A DNA stretch of 64,000 nucleotides from contig NZ_NBYX01000005.1 in the NCBI RefSeq assembly GCF_002099195.1, forward strand, positions 310,001 through 374,000. The letters are read 5' to 3'. Position numbers and translations under genes: made by a program. Below are positions 54,517 to 64,000 of this stretch, in pieces; within the stretch, counting starts at the first letter, position 1; the number at the start of each line of letters is the position of its first letter. The stretch comes from Burkholderia puraquae. Its GTDB lineage: Bacteria > Pseudomonadota > Gammaproteobacteria > Burkholderiales > Burkholderiaceae. The notes under the pieces are model-generated. The model saw only the letters and a list, made by a program, of their open reading frames with translations. It was not told the origin of the DNA and did not search any database.

Positions 54517-55362
54517 TCAGCGCGGCGGCGTCGCGTCGAGGTCGAACGTAACCGCGCGCTCGAACGTGCCCGGGCGGACGGTGCGGTGCGAGCCGTCGTC
54601 GTCGCAGCGTTCCTTGATCTCGACCGTCAGCCGCACGCCTTCTTTCATCGTGACGCGCAGCGCGGTCGTGCCGCGCGTGCCGTATTCGGGGGTCTCGATG
54701 AATGCGGCCGACAGCGCACGCTCGCGCTCGATCGGAATGCCCGTGTGCGGCAGTGCGTCGTCGTCCGCGACATGCGGGTCGCGCATCAGCGCGATCAGTT
54801 CGTCGAGCGACGGGGTCGGATTGTCGGTGAGCAGCGTGCCGAGCTCCGCGCGCTTGCGTACCACTTTCGGCCAGGGCGTATCGAGCCGCGCATTCGACAG
54901 CGCATGCACGCCAGGCACGATCGCGACGGGCGCGGCGACACCGCTTTCGCCTTCGGGCGCGCGATTGCAGAACCACGCGAGTTCACGCCGCCGCCAGTCG
55001 CCGACGAGCAGGTTGAAGCCGTTGTAGACGGCCGCATGCTCGGCCAGCTGCCCGAGATAGTCGAGCGGCGCAACGGACGGGCCGCCGAGGAAATCGGACA
55101 CGAGCTTGCCGCGGGTCGGCGCGCCTGCACGGATATCGAACGGCGCGCGGTAGTTCGTCAGCGCGGCGAACCGGCCGTCGCGCGACACGCCGAGCCACGT
55201 GCCGCCTGCTTCGAGATCGCGGCCGGCAAGCACGCCCGGAACATCTTCCCACCACGAGAGCGGCGCGCTCGTCCGGCGAAAGAACTCGTCGCGATTGGCG
55301 GTGAGGGTAAAGACGGGACCGGCGGCAGCATCGGGCTGCCAGTCGAAGGCAATCAGACACAT
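54517..55362 (-). CDS. NRDE / TANGO2-family protein
   Basis: The 281-residue protein starts MCLIAF, whose Cys2 is a conserved feature, and carries the NRDE motif at residues 23-26 (LTANRDEFF), followed by AGGTWLGVSRDGRFAALTNYR. Human TANGO2 and its bacterial relatives have been linked to heme or acyl-CoA handling, but the function in bacteria is unsettled. It lies on the same strand as ygfZ, 76 bases downstream of it. Confidence 0.9.
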   Translation of the reverse strand: MCLIAFDWQPDAAAGPVFTLTANRDEFFRRTSAPLSWWEDVPGVLAGRDLEAGGTWLGVSRDGRFAALTNYRAPFDIRAGAPTRGKLVSDFLGGPSVAPLDYLGQLAEHAAVYNGFNLLVGDWRRRELAWFCNRAPEGESGVAAPVAIVPGVHALSNARLDTPWPKVVRKRAELGTLLTDNPTPSLDELIALMRDPHVADDDALPHTGIPIERERALSAAFIETPEYGTRGTTALRVTMKEGVRLTVEIKERCDDDGSHRTVRPGTFERAVTFDLDATPPR

Positions 55363-55438
55363 CGGGGGAATCTCTCGCAGGAAACTTCGGGCGCCGGCTG
55401 CGACTTGCGAGCCGGCGCGCGAACGGGTTGTCAGTGCG

Positions 55439-56473
55439 TCACGCTTCCGTCGGCCAGGCGTACGGCAGCGTATCGAACGCGAGCACCGGGCCGTCGGCCG
55501 AACCGAGGTGCACGGTGCCGTTGTCGAGCGCGGCGAGCTTGATTTCGACGAGCGCGTCGACGCCGCCGGCGGGCGCGGCCGCCGCGTTGACGATCATCCC
55601 GCACGGCTGGCCGGGATCGTCGCTGTGGAACAGCTCGACGCCGGCATGCACGCTATCGGTCTCGCCGGCGACATGCGCGAGCGCGGTGCGGCGCTTGATC
55701 GTGCCGCGGTACTGGCTGCGCGCGACGATTTCCTGGCCCGGGTAGCACCCCTTGCGAAAGTTAACGGCGCCGATCACGTCGAAGTTGACCATCTGCGGCA
55801 CGAACTGTTCGACGGCCGGCTGCGTGATGCGCGGTTCGCCCGCGCGGATGTCGAGCCAGTCCCATACGGCCGGCGACACGACGGGCAGCGACCCGCCGAG
55901 CGCGGCGACGCGCGCATCGACTTCCGCGCGCGGGCCGATCCACAGATAGCGCTTGCGGCCGGCCGCATCGGGCACGCGGATCAGCGTGCCGGCGGGGCCG
56001 TCGACCTTCACGTGCACGCCGTCCGGCAGCGCGTCGAAGATGCCCGACAGCGCGTCGCGTACGTCGCCTGCGAAACCGACCACCGCGAGCGCGTCGCTCG
56101 CATCCGTCAGCTTCGCTTTCGCGCGCAGCACGAACATCGACAGCCGCTTCTGCACGGCAGGCTGCACGTCCTTCGACACCAGCAGGCGCACGCCGTGGCC
56201 GGCGCGCCACATGAGGAACGACCCGAGGAGGCGCCCCTTCGGCGAGCAGTAGCCGGACAGCCGCGCGCTCGCGGCGTCGAGATGTTCGACGTCGTTGGTG
56301 AGCTGGCTGTGCAGGAACGTCGCGGCGTCATCGCCGGCCACATCGATCACGCCGAACTGCGGCAGCGGCATGCAGGCGCCCGGCGCGTCGAAATCGGCGG
56401 CGGACGGGCGGGGGAAAACGGGGAGCGAGGCGGGTGCGGCCTGGACTGCCGGTGAAGCGAACGGTGTGCTCAT
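55439..56473 (-). CDS. ygfZ: Folate-binding protein YgfZ, Fe-S cluster maintenance
   Basis: The 344-residue protein resembles GcvT and contains the diagnostic motif RKGCYPGQEIVARSQYRG with the reactive Cys. YgfZ uses tetrahydrofolate in assembling or repairing [4Fe-4S] clusters. The middle of the protein has the GcvT-like folate fold; the start MSTPFASPAVQAAPAS is a flexible leader. It is divergent from mltG with 77 bases between the two starts. Confidence 0.93.
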   Translation of the reverse strand: MSTPFASPAVQAAPASLPVFPRPSAADFDAPGACMPLPQFGVIDVAGDDAATFLHSQLTNDVEHLDAASARLSGYCSPKGRLLGSFLMWRAGHGVRLLVSKDVQPAVQKRLSMFVLRAKAKLTDASDALAVVGFAGDVRDALSGIFDALPDGVHVKVDGPAGTLIRVPDAAGRKRYLWIGPRAEVDARVAALGGSLPVVSPAVWDWLDIRAGEPRITQPAVEQFVPQMVNFDVIGAVNFRKGCYPGQEIVARSQYRGTIKRRTALAHVAGETDSVHAGVELFHSDDPGQPCGMIVNAAAAPAGGVDALVEIKLAALDNGTVHLGSADGPVLAFDTLPYAWPTEA

Positions 56474-56550
56474 GGAATGAGGGAACAGTCAACCCTGACT
56501 TTGACGGAGGCGAGCAAGTATTATATGGGTCTTACCTGAGTCACGTTTCC

Positions 56551-57570
56551 ATGTCCCTACTGAAGAAATGCGCCGCGACGATCGTGGCGCTGGCTGTCGT
56601 TGTGGCCGCTGCCGGCGCGGGCGGCGGGTATTACTGGGCAACCCGGCCACTGCTGCTGGGTTCCGCATCGCTCGACGTCACGATCAAGCCGCGCAGCACC
56701 GTGAAGAGCGTCGCGCTGCAGCTCAAGCGCGGCGGCGTGCCGGTCGAGCCGCTCGGCTTCGTCGCGATGACGCGCGTGCTCGGGCTGTCGAGCCGGCTCA
56801 AGTCCGGCAACTACGAATTCAAGACCGGCATCACGGCTTACGAGGTGCTGCAGAAGATCGCGCGCGGCGACGTGAACGAGTACGTCGCGACGGTCATCGA
56901 AGGCTGGACCTTCAAGCGGATGCGCGCGGAACTCGATGCGAACCCCGATCTGGCGCACTCGACGGCCGGCATGAGCGATGCCGAGCTGCTGCGCGCGATC
57001 GGCGCGCCGGACAACGCAGTGCAGCGCGGCAGCGGCGAGGGGCTGTTCTTCCCCGATACCTATCTGTTCGACAAGGGCACGAGCGACCTGAACATCTACC
57101 GGCGCGCGTACCATCTGATGCAGACGCGTCTCGACGAGGCCTGGGCCGCGCGCGTGCCGGGCCTGCCGTACAAGACACCTTACGAAGCACTGACGATCGC
57201 GTCGATCGTCGAGAAGGAAACGGGCCATGCGGCCGATCGCGCGTTCGTCGCGGCCGTGTTCGCGAACCGGCTGCGCATCGGCATGCCGCTGCAGACCGAT
57301 CCGTCGGTGATCTACGGGCTTGGCGATGCGTACGACGGCCGCCTGCGCAAGCGCGACCTGCAGGCCGACACTCCTTACAATACCTACACCCGACGCGGGC
57401 TGCCGCCGACGCCGATTGCGCTGCCGGGCATTGCCGCGCTGCAGGCGGCGATCAACCCGGCACCGACCAGCGCGCTCTATTTCGTCGCGAAAGGCGATGG
57501 CACGAGCGTGTTCTCGGACACGCTCGGCGACCACAACAAGGCCGTGGACAAGTACATACGAGGTCAATAA
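56551..57570 (+). CDS. mltG: Endolytic murein transglycosylase
   Basis: The 339-residue inner-membrane enzyme cuts glycan strands in peptidoglycan and helps set their length. A single membrane anchor lies at about residues 8-27, followed by a LysM-like region and the YceG catalytic domain with [13 protein letters not shown] (catalytic Glu) and [13 protein letters not shown]. The motif [16 protein letters not shown] follows. The ATG at 56551 gives the family start; an earlier in-frame ATG overlaps ygfZ. Its stop overlaps the tmk start by one base (TAATG). A possible promoter (TTGACG, 56501-56506, with an AT-rich -10 region) has poor spacing. Confidence 0.95.
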   Translation: MSLLKKCAATIVALAVVVAAAGAGGGYYWATRPLLLGSASLDVTIKPRSTVKSVALQLKRGGVPVEPLGFVAMTRVLGLSSRLKSGNYEFKTGITAYEVLQKIARGDVNEYVATVIEGWTFKRMRAELDANPDLAHSTAGMSDAELLRAIGAPDNAVQRGSGEGLFFPDTYLFDKGTSDLNIYRRAYHLMQTRLDEAWAARVPGLPYKTPYEALTIASIVEKETGHAADRAFVAAVFANRLRIGMPLQTDPSVIYGLGDAYDGRLRKRDLQADTPYNTYTRRGLPPTPIALPGIAALQAAINPAPTSALYFVAKGDGTSVFSDTLGDHNKAVDKYIRGQ

Positions 57571-58190
57571 TGGCGAGCGGTAAATTCATCACGTTCGAAG
57601 GCATCGACGGGGCGGGGAAGACCACCCACCTGCAATGGTTCTGCGAACGCCTCCAGGGCAAGCTGGCCGCGGCCGGCCGGCAGGTCGTCGTCACCCGCGA
57701 GCCGGGCGGCACGCAGCTCGGCGAGAAACTGCGCGAGATCCTGCTGAACCAGCCGATGGATCTCGAGACGGAAGCGCTGTTGATGTTCGCCGCGCGCCGC
57801 GAGCATCTCGCGCTCGTGATCGAGCCGGCGCTCGCGCGCGGCGACTGGGTCGTGTCCGATCGCTTCACCGACGCGACGTTCGCGTACCAGGGCGGCGGCC
57901 GCGGGCTTCCGCGCGACAAGCTCGAGACGCTCGAGCGCTGGGTGCAGGGTGGTTTCCAGCCCGACCTGACGGTGCTGTTCGACGTCGCGCCGCAGGTCGC
58001 GAGCGAGCGCCGCGGCGCCGCGCGCATGCCCGACAAGTTCGAAAGCGAGTCCGACGCGTTCTTCGCGCGCACGCGCGGCGAATACCTGCGGCGTGCGGAA
58101 GAGGCGCCGCACCGTTTCGCGATCGTCGACGCGACGCAGTCGATTCCCGAGATCCGCCAGCAGCTCGAACGCGTGCTCGCCGCGCTGTAA
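57570..58190 (+). CDS. tmk: Thymidylate kinase
   Basis: The 206-residue enzyme converts dTMP to dTDP. The P-loop [11 protein letters not shown] (residues 9-19), the DRx-type motif [15 protein letters not shown] and the TREPGGT block are all present. It is translationally coupled to mltG by a one-base overlap and followed 19 bases later by holB, the usual mltG-tmk-holB order. Confidence 0.97.
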   Translation: MASGKFITFEGIDGAGKTTHLQWFCERLQGKLAAAGRQVVVTREPGGTQLGEKLREILLNQPMDLETEALLMFAARREHLALVIEPALARGDWVVSDRFTDATFAYQGGGRGLPRDKLETLERWVQGGFQPDLTVLFDVAPQVASERRGAARMPDKFESESDAFFARTRGEYLRRAEEAPHRFAIVDATQSIPEIRQQLERVLAAL

Positions 58191-58209
58191 TTCGCAAGGA
58201 ACGCACCAC

Positions 58210-59238
58210 ATGATCTATCCGTGGCAGACCGACGACTGGAACCGCCTGCAGCAACTGCGTCCGCAATGGCCGCACGCGCTGCTGCTGCATGGCCAGGCCG
58301 GGATCGGCAAGCTGCAGTTCGCCCAGCATCTCGCGCAGGGCTTCCTGTGCGAAGCGCCGCAGCCGAACGGCGAGCCGTGCGGCACCTGCGCGGCCTGCAC
58401 CTGGTTCTCGCAGGGCAACCATCCGGACTACCGGATCGTGCTGCCCGAGGCGCTGGCGGGCGAGGCGCCGGGCGCCGCGGACGACGCCAAGGCGGCCGAC
58501 GCGGACGAAGGCGGCAAGAAGACGCGTGCGCCGAGCAAGGAGATCAAGATCGAGCAGGTGCGTGCGCTGCTCGACTTCTGCGGGGTCGGTTCGCACCGCG
58601 GCGGCGCGCGCGTCGTCGTGCTGTATCCGGCCGAGGCGCTCAACGTCGCCGCGTCGAACGCGTTGCTGAAAACGCTGGAGGAGCCGCCGTCCGGCGTCGT
58701 GTTCCTGCTCGTGTCGGCGCGCATCGACCGCCTGCTGCCGACGATCATCAGCCGCTGCCGGCAGTGGCCGATGACCGTGCCGGCGCCCGACGCAGCCGCC
58801 GCCTGGCTTGCCGCGCAGGGCGTCGATCATGCGCCTGCGCTGCTCGCCGAGGCCGGCGGCGCGCCGCTTGCCGCGCTGGCGCTCGCGAGCGACGAGAACC
58901 GCCCGCTGCGGGACTACACGCTCGGGCAGCTCGCGGCCGGTGCGGCATGCGACCCGTTCGCGTGCGGCGAGACGCTGCAGAAGCTGCCGGTGCCGCTGGT
59001 GCTCGGCTGGCTGCAGCGCTGGTTGTATGACCTGCTCGCGCAGCGGATGGCAGGCGCGCCGCGCTACTTCCCGATGCACGCGGCGGCGCTCGCGCGCTGC
59101 GCGGAAGCGGTCGATGCGAACGCGTTCGCGCGCTTCATGAAGGCCGTGACGCGACAGCGGACGGTCGAGAACCATCCGCTCAACGCGCGGCTCGTATTCG
59201 AGGAATTGTTTCTCGGATACCGGGAAATGTTCGCGTGA
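58210..59238 (+). CDS. holB: DNA polymerase III subunit delta-prime
   Basis: The 342-residue clamp-loader subunit works with the delta and tau subunits to load the beta clamp. Near the N-terminus it has HGQAGIGKLQFAQHL (P-loop remnant), a zinc-binding set of cysteines (CGTCAACTW) and a conserved helical lid (NALLKTLEEPPSG, SRCRQWPM). The segment at about residues 88-110 (DDAKAADADEGGKKTRAPSK) is a charged insert not seen in E. coli HolB. It lies between tmk and a tatD-like gene. Confidence 0.93.
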   Translation: MIYPWQTDDWNRLQQLRPQWPHALLLHGQAGIGKLQFAQHLAQGFLCEAPQPNGEPCGTCAACTWFSQGNHPDYRIVLPEALAGEAPGAADDAKAADADEGGKKTRAPSKEIKIEQVRALLDFCGVGSHRGGARVVVLYPAEALNVAASNALLKTLEEPPSGVVFLLVSARIDRLLPTIISRCRQWPMTVPAPDAAAAWLAAQGVDHAPALLAEAGGAPLAALALASDENRPLRDYTLGQLAAGAACDPFACGETLQKLPVPLVLGWLQRWLYDLLAQRMAGAPRYFPMHAAALARCAEAVDANAFARFMKAVTRQRTVENHPLNARLVFEELFLGYREMFA

Positions 59239-59379
59239 TCCGGCATTGTTTCCCGTGGGTTGCGAAACGATGACCGGCTCACACCGCGACGCGACCGTGG
59301 CCGGCCGGCGCGCGAACGCCGCCCGTTGCCGCATGCCGGCGCGCGCATGAGCGCCCGCCTTACGTATTCAGGAAACACG

Positions 59380-60159
59380 ATGTTCGTCGACTCTCACTGC
59401 CATATCAATTTCAAGGGCCTGGCCGACCGCCTGCCGGCCGTTCTCGAGAACATGCGCGAGCACGACGTCACGCACGCGCTGTGCGTGTCCGTCGATTTCG
59501 AGACGCTGCCCGACGTGATCGCGATCGCGGACGCGCACGACAACGTCTATGCGTCGGTCGGCGTGCATCCGGATCACGAGGACGCGCGCGAGCCGACGCT
59601 CGCGGAGCTCGTCGAGCTGGCCGCTCACCCGAAGGTCGTCGCGATCGGTGAAACGGGCCTCGACTACTACCGTCTCGAAGGCCGCTCGATCGCCGACATG
59701 GAATGGCAGCGCGAACGCTTTCGCACGCATATCCGCGCGGCGACCGCGACGAAGAAGCCGCTGATCATCCACACGCGCTCGTCATCGGAGGACACGCTGC
59801 GGATCATGGCCGAGGAGCGCGCGGACGTGCCGGGCGGCGTGATGCACTGTTTCACCGAGCCGTGGCCGGTGGCCGAGCAGGCGCTCGCGCAGAACTTCCA
59901 TATCTCGCTGTCGGGCATCGTCACGTTCAAGAACGCGACCGACGTGCAGGACGTCGCGCGGCGCGTGCCGCTCGACCGGCTGCTGATCGAAACCGACTCG
60001 CCGTACCTCGCGCCGGTGCCGTATCGCGGCAAGCCGAATGAACCTGCGTACGTCAGCCATGTCGGACGCTTTATCGCATCCGAGCGCGGGATTGCCGTCG
60101 AGGCGCTCGCCGATGCGACGACGCAGAACTTTTTCCGGCTGTTCAAGATCGCCCGCTAA
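59380..60159 (+). CDS. TatD-family metal-dependent deoxyribonuclease
   Basis: The 259-residue TIM-barrel hydrolase has the metal-binding start DSHCHINF, the middle AIGETGLDYYR and IIHTRSSSEDTL, the HCFTEPW block and ETDSPYLAPVPYRGKPNEPAYV near the end, all diagnostic for TatD/YcfH nucleases. YcfH sits next to holB and tmk in many bacteria, as here. GGAAA precedes the ATG at 59380. Confidence 0.94.
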   Translation: MFVDSHCHINFKGLADRLPAVLENMREHDVTHALCVSVDFETLPDVIAIADAHDNVYASVGVHPDHEDAREPTLAELVELAAHPKVVAIGETGLDYYRLEGRSIADMEWQRERFRTHIRAATATKKPLIIHTRSSSEDTLRIMAEERADVPGGVMHCFTEPWPVAEQALAQNFHISLSGIVTFKNATDVQDVARRVPLDRLLIETDSPYLAPVPYRGKPNEPAYVSHVGRFIASERGIAVEALADATTQNFFRLFKIAR

Positions 60160-60202
60160 CGACGCGCGCACAGCCGACAACCCAGGGAAGGAGCCCACAA
60201 CA

Positions 60203-60913
60203 ATGACGAAGCCGACCAACCATCTGCCGAAACGCGCACTCGTTGCCGCCGCACTCGTCGCGAGCGGCCTGTTCGCGGCAGCCGGCGCGCAGGCCGAATC
60301 GCTCGACGCGATCGTCAAGGCCGTCAAGTTCGACGACATCGCCGACATCGGCAAGCAGCTCAAGAGCGGCAAGCTCGACCCGAACACGGTCGCGCCGAAC
60401 GGCGACCCGCTGATCGTGATCGCCGCACGCGAGAAGTCCGACAAGGTCGCGGCGGCACTCGCCACGACGCCGAACGTCGACCTCGAGAAGGAAGACAAGG
60501 CCGGCGAAAACGCGCTGATGCTCGCGTCGCTGAACGGCGATGTCGGTCTCGCCAAGCTGCTGATCGACAAGGGCGCGGAAGTCAGCAAGAAGGGCTGGGC
60601 GCCGCTGCACTATGCGGCGACCAACGGTCAGGACGCGGTCGTGAAGCTGCTGCTCGACCACGACGCGTATATCGATACGGCCTCGCCGAACGGCACGACG
60701 CCGCTGATGATGGCCGCACGCGGTAACCATGCGTCGACGGTCACGCTGCTGCTCGACCAGGGCGCCGATCCGCAGGTGAAGAACCAGCTCGGCATCACCG
60801 CGCTCGAATTCGCGAAGCATTACAACGCGCCGGACGCGATCGAGATCCTGAGCAAGCGGACGACGCGCATCGGTGCGTCGACGCCGGCAGATGCACAAAA
60901 GAGTGCAAAATGA
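60203..60913 (+). CDS. Exported ankyrin-repeat protein
   Basis: The 236-residue protein has a signal peptide (ALVAAALVASGLFAAAGAQA, cleavage near residue 31) and about five ankyrin repeats (about residues 65-215), such as AGENALMLASLNGDVGLAKL and KGWAPLHYAATNGQDAVVKL and GTTPLMMAARGNHASTVTLL. It should be periplasmic and bind a protein partner. AAGGAG precedes the ATG. It follows tatD by 43 bases and precedes a Rap1a/Tai-family gene, both on the same strand. Partner unknown. Confidence 0.9.
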   Translation: MTKPTNHLPKRALVAAALVASGLFAAAGAQAESLDAIVKAVKFDDIADIGKQLKSGKLDPNTVAPNGDPLIVIAAREKSDKVAAALATTPNVDLEKEDKAGENALMLASLNGDVGLAKLLIDKGAEVSKKGWAPLHYAATNGQDAVVKLLLDHDAYIDTASPNGTTPLMMAARGNHASTVTLLLDQGADPQVKNQLGITALEFAKHYNAPDAIEILSKRTTRIGASTPADAQKSAK

Positions 60914-61032
60914 CGGTTTTCGGTGCGGCAGACGGTGCCCGCCCGGCCGGATTCCGGCCGGAGCAGGGCGTCCCGGCGCCGCGCCGGCCAAGGCAGCAGG
61001 CGGCCTCGGGCCGCATTGACATAAGGAACACC

Positions 61033-61389
61033 ATGTTGCGCGCAATGTTTTGTGCCGCGGCGTTTGCCGTGCCGTTGTCGGCGGCGGCTTTCACGGGCGC
61101 TGATCTCGACCGGCTGTGCGCGAAGACGGACGTCAAGTCGCGAGCGTCGTGCGCGGCCTATATCGAAGGCGCCGCCGACGGCGTCTACAACACCATCGAT
61201 GCGATCGGCGGCACGACGGGGCCGCGGGTCGGCCAGTATTTCTGCCTGCCGCCCGACATCCGGGCGCAGCAGATGACCGACGCGGTGCGCAAATACATCG
61301 CGGAAAATCCGAAGCTGGCCGACTACAACGCGAGTACCGCGGTGTCGCTCGGTCTCGGCAAGGCGTTTCCCTGCAGGAGCGGCAACTGA
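61033..61389 (+). CDS. Rap1a/Tai-family small exported protein
   Basis: The 118-residue protein has a signal peptide (about 1-19; FCAAAFAVPLSAAA) and then the pattern of the Rap1a/Tai immunity family: LDRLCAKTD, CAAYIEGAADGVYNTID, FCLPPDIRAQQMTDAVRKYI, AENPKLADYNAS and FPCRSGN near the end, with four cysteines able to form two disulfides. Rap1a and Tai4 neutralise periplasmic type VI secretion amidases, but no effector gene is next to it here. It may be an orphan immunity protein or a housekeeping relative. It starts 120 bases after the ankyrin gene. Confidence 0.82.
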   Translation: MLRAMFCAAAFAVPLSAAAFTGADLDRLCAKTDVKSRASCAAYIEGAADGVYNTIDAIGGTTGPRVGQYFCLPPDIRAQQMTDAVRKYIAENPKLADYNASTAVSLGLGKAFPCRSGN

Positions 61390-61478
61390 TCTGACGCCGT
61401 GTCCGGGCCCGTGCGTGGCCCGGACGTCGCCGACGCATCCAGGACGAGGCGTGCACGCCTCATCACCCACGGGCGCCG

Positions 61479-62651
61479 ATGATTTCAATCGAGGAACTGC
61501 AGCGCATCACCGATGCGCCACTGCATTCATGGCTCGGTACGCTGGCCGTGTCGGTCATCGTCGTACTGGTCGTCACGATCGTGCACCGTCTCGGCGCACG
61601 CATCGTCAAGCGCATCGCGCAGCCGTATCCGTTGATGAGCGCGATCCTGCGCTACATCGACAGGCCGTCGCTCGTCGTGCTCGCGCTGCTGGCGCTCGAA
61701 TTCCTGTGGGTCCAGGCGGACGACGGCATGTCGTTCGTGCGCGGCATGCGCACGGCGGCGGCGGTCGGCTCCATCGTGTCGCTCACGTGGCTGCTGGTGC
61801 GGCTCGCGGCCGGCGTCGGCGACGCCATCATCCAGGCGCATCCGATCGATACGGCCGACAACCTCCAGGCGCGGCGCATCCATACGCAGGCCAAGGTGCT
61901 CGTGCGGACCGTGATGGTGCTGATCGTGATCATCGGCACTGGTGCCGCGCTGATGACGTTCCCGAACGTGCGCCAGGTCGGCGCGAGCCTGCTGGCGTCG
62001 GCCGGCGTCGCGGGCCTGGTCGCCGGTATCGCCGCGCGGCCGGTGCTCGGCAACCTGATCGCCGGGCTGCAGATCGCGCTCACGCAACCGATCCGGCTCG
62101 ACGACGTGGTCGTGATCCAGGGCGAGTGGGGGCGCATCGAGGAGATTACCGGGTCGTTCGTGTCGGTGCGGCTGTGGGACCAGCGGCGCCTCGTCGTGCC
62201 GCTGCAGTGGATCATCGAGAACCCGTTCACGAACTGGACGCGCAGCAGCGCGGAAATCATCGGCACGGTCTACCTGTCGGTCGATTACCGCACGCCGCTC
62301 GCGCCGCTGCGCGAGGAGCTCGCACGGCTCGTCCATGCGGCGCCCGAGTGGGACGGCCGCGTGCAGGTGCTGCAGGTGACCGACGCGACGGAACGCACGA
62401 TGCAGTTGCGCGCGCTCGTCAGTGCGGCCGATTCGTCGTCGTGCTGGGACCTGCGCTGCCGTGTGCGCGAAGGGTTGATCGCCTACCTGCAGGACCGCTA
62501 TCCGCAATGCCTGCCGCGCAGCCGGATGGAACTGTATCCGCATGATTCCGCGCCGGACGCGCCGAAGCCCGAACGGCCGCACGCGCGGCCGGCTGCCGCC
62601 AGCACGGCGGCCAACACCGCGGCCGACCCGCAGGCTGCCGAAGGCCGCTGA
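61479..62651 (+). CDS. MscS-family mechanosensitive ion channel
   Basis: The 390-residue protein has four or five N-terminal membrane helices (about 18-165), the pore-lining helix GASLLASAGVAGLVAGIAAR and the beta-domain starting PVLGNLIAGLQIALTQPIRL with DDVVVIQGEWGRIEEIT. The C-terminal part is cytoplasmic and ends in a Pro/Ala-rich tail (HARPAAASTAANTAADP). These channels open when membrane tension rises. It is 30 bases upstream of an AAA ATPase gene on the same strand, so the two are probably cotranscribed. Confidence 0.92.
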   Translation: MISIEELQRITDAPLHSWLGTLAVSVIVVLVVTIVHRLGARIVKRIAQPYPLMSAILRYIDRPSLVVLALLALEFLWVQADDGMSFVRGMRTAAAVGSIVSLTWLLVRLAAGVGDAIIQAHPIDTADNLQARRIHTQAKVLVRTVMVLIVIIGTGAALMTFPNVRQVGASLLASAGVAGLVAGIAARPVLGNLIAGLQIALTQPIRLDDVVVIQGEWGRIEEITGSFVSVRLWDQRRLVVPLQWIIENPFTNWTRSSAEIIGTVYLSVDYRTPLAPLREELARLVHAAPEWDGRVQVLQVTDATERTMQLRALVSAADSSSCWDLRCRVREGLIAYLQDRYPQCLPRSRMELYPHDSAPDAPKPERPHARPAAASTAANTAADPQAAEGR

Positions 62652-62681
62652 ACGCGGCCCGCATGCACACCCTCCATCGTC

Positions 62682-63857
<1,176 letters not shown>

Positions 63858-64000
63858 CGGGCGGCGCGGCGTGCGTGCAGGCGCCGTTGTAGCTTTGGGG
63901 GGCGGATCGGCCTGGCCGGCGGAATGTATCCTGCCTGTAACAACGCCCATAAAATGCAAGACGGGCGGTTCCGTGCAACGGGATCGCGAATAATGAAGGG
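63858..64000. other. End of window, no gene supported
   Basis: The last 143 bases follow the ATPase stop and contain no frame I can support. A gene could begin beyond the window. Confidence 0.5.

Noticed and set aside
56501..56526. TTGACG plus TATTAT as the mltG promoter
   Set aside because: The spacing is only 12-14 bp, too short for sigma70, so I did not annotate it as a promoter.

Overview
The window is chromosomal DNA of a high-GC betaproteobacterium, almost certainly Burkholderia and most like the B. cepacia complex. The reasons are the tig-clpP-clpX-lon order followed by tRNA-Val, tRNA-Asp and ppiD, the mltG-tmk-holB-tatD order, porins of the Burkholderia type, and the strong G/C third-position bias. 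Species cannot be fixed from the sequence alone. About 58 protein genes and two tRNAs are supported.

Layout. 1-3478: an RND efflux module. A TetR repressor lies between a pump operon (adaptor plus the start of the inner-membrane pump, minus strand) and a divergent outer-membrane lipoprotein gene. Two 24-bp palindromes with the same GTGAC...GTCAC ends sit exactly in the two control regions. 3611-4245: two small hypotheticals. 4360-9210: an uptake and deacetylation cluster (porin, MFS transporter, histone-deacetylase-like amidohydrolase on the minus strand) with a divergent LuxR-type regulator. 9310-12126: ketopantoate-reductase-like protein, MarR regulator, glycerate kinase. 12515-21174: protein quality control block (trigger factor, ClpP, ClpX, Lon, two tRNAs, PpiD). 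21245-27332: TesA-like esterase whose start codon overlaps that of a divergent ABC ATPase, then Pgi, Nnr and a DadA-like oxidase. 27664-32279: PurL and a GNAT protein. 32451-36259: PpiC-type isomerase, BolA, YciB, MsrB and SelO on the minus strand. 36406-43888: a fatty-acid oxidation cluster (acyl-CoA ligase, FadB-type enzyme, thiolase) interrupted by nicotinamidase, then a membrane diguanylate cyclase.

44051-52071 looks accessory: a large lipoprotein with glycosidase-like features, an AT-rich 0.9-kb gap, a second diguanylate cyclase, a 53-residue lipoprotein, a chromate-resistance operon (chrB, chrA and a stand-alone copy of the ChrB C-terminal domain), and the N-terminal stump of a tyrosine-recombinase integrase. 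The stump is the only mobile-element trace I can see and suggests that at least the chr operon came in with an island. 52072-63857 returns to ordinary chromosome: small enzymes, TANGO2-like and YgfZ proteins, the mltG-tmk-holB-tatD run, an exported ankyrin protein, an orphan Rap1a/Tai-family protein, an MscS-type channel and an OLD-like AAA ATPase.

I found no CRISPR array, complete insertion sequence, rRNA gene or clear riboswitch. No part of the window can be called a new system on sequence alone. The best leads are the unassigned glycosidase-like lipoprotein in the accessory stretch, the channel plus ATPase pair at the right end, the exported ankyrin plus Rap1a/Tai pair, and the HDAC-like deacetylase tied to a porin and MFS transporter.
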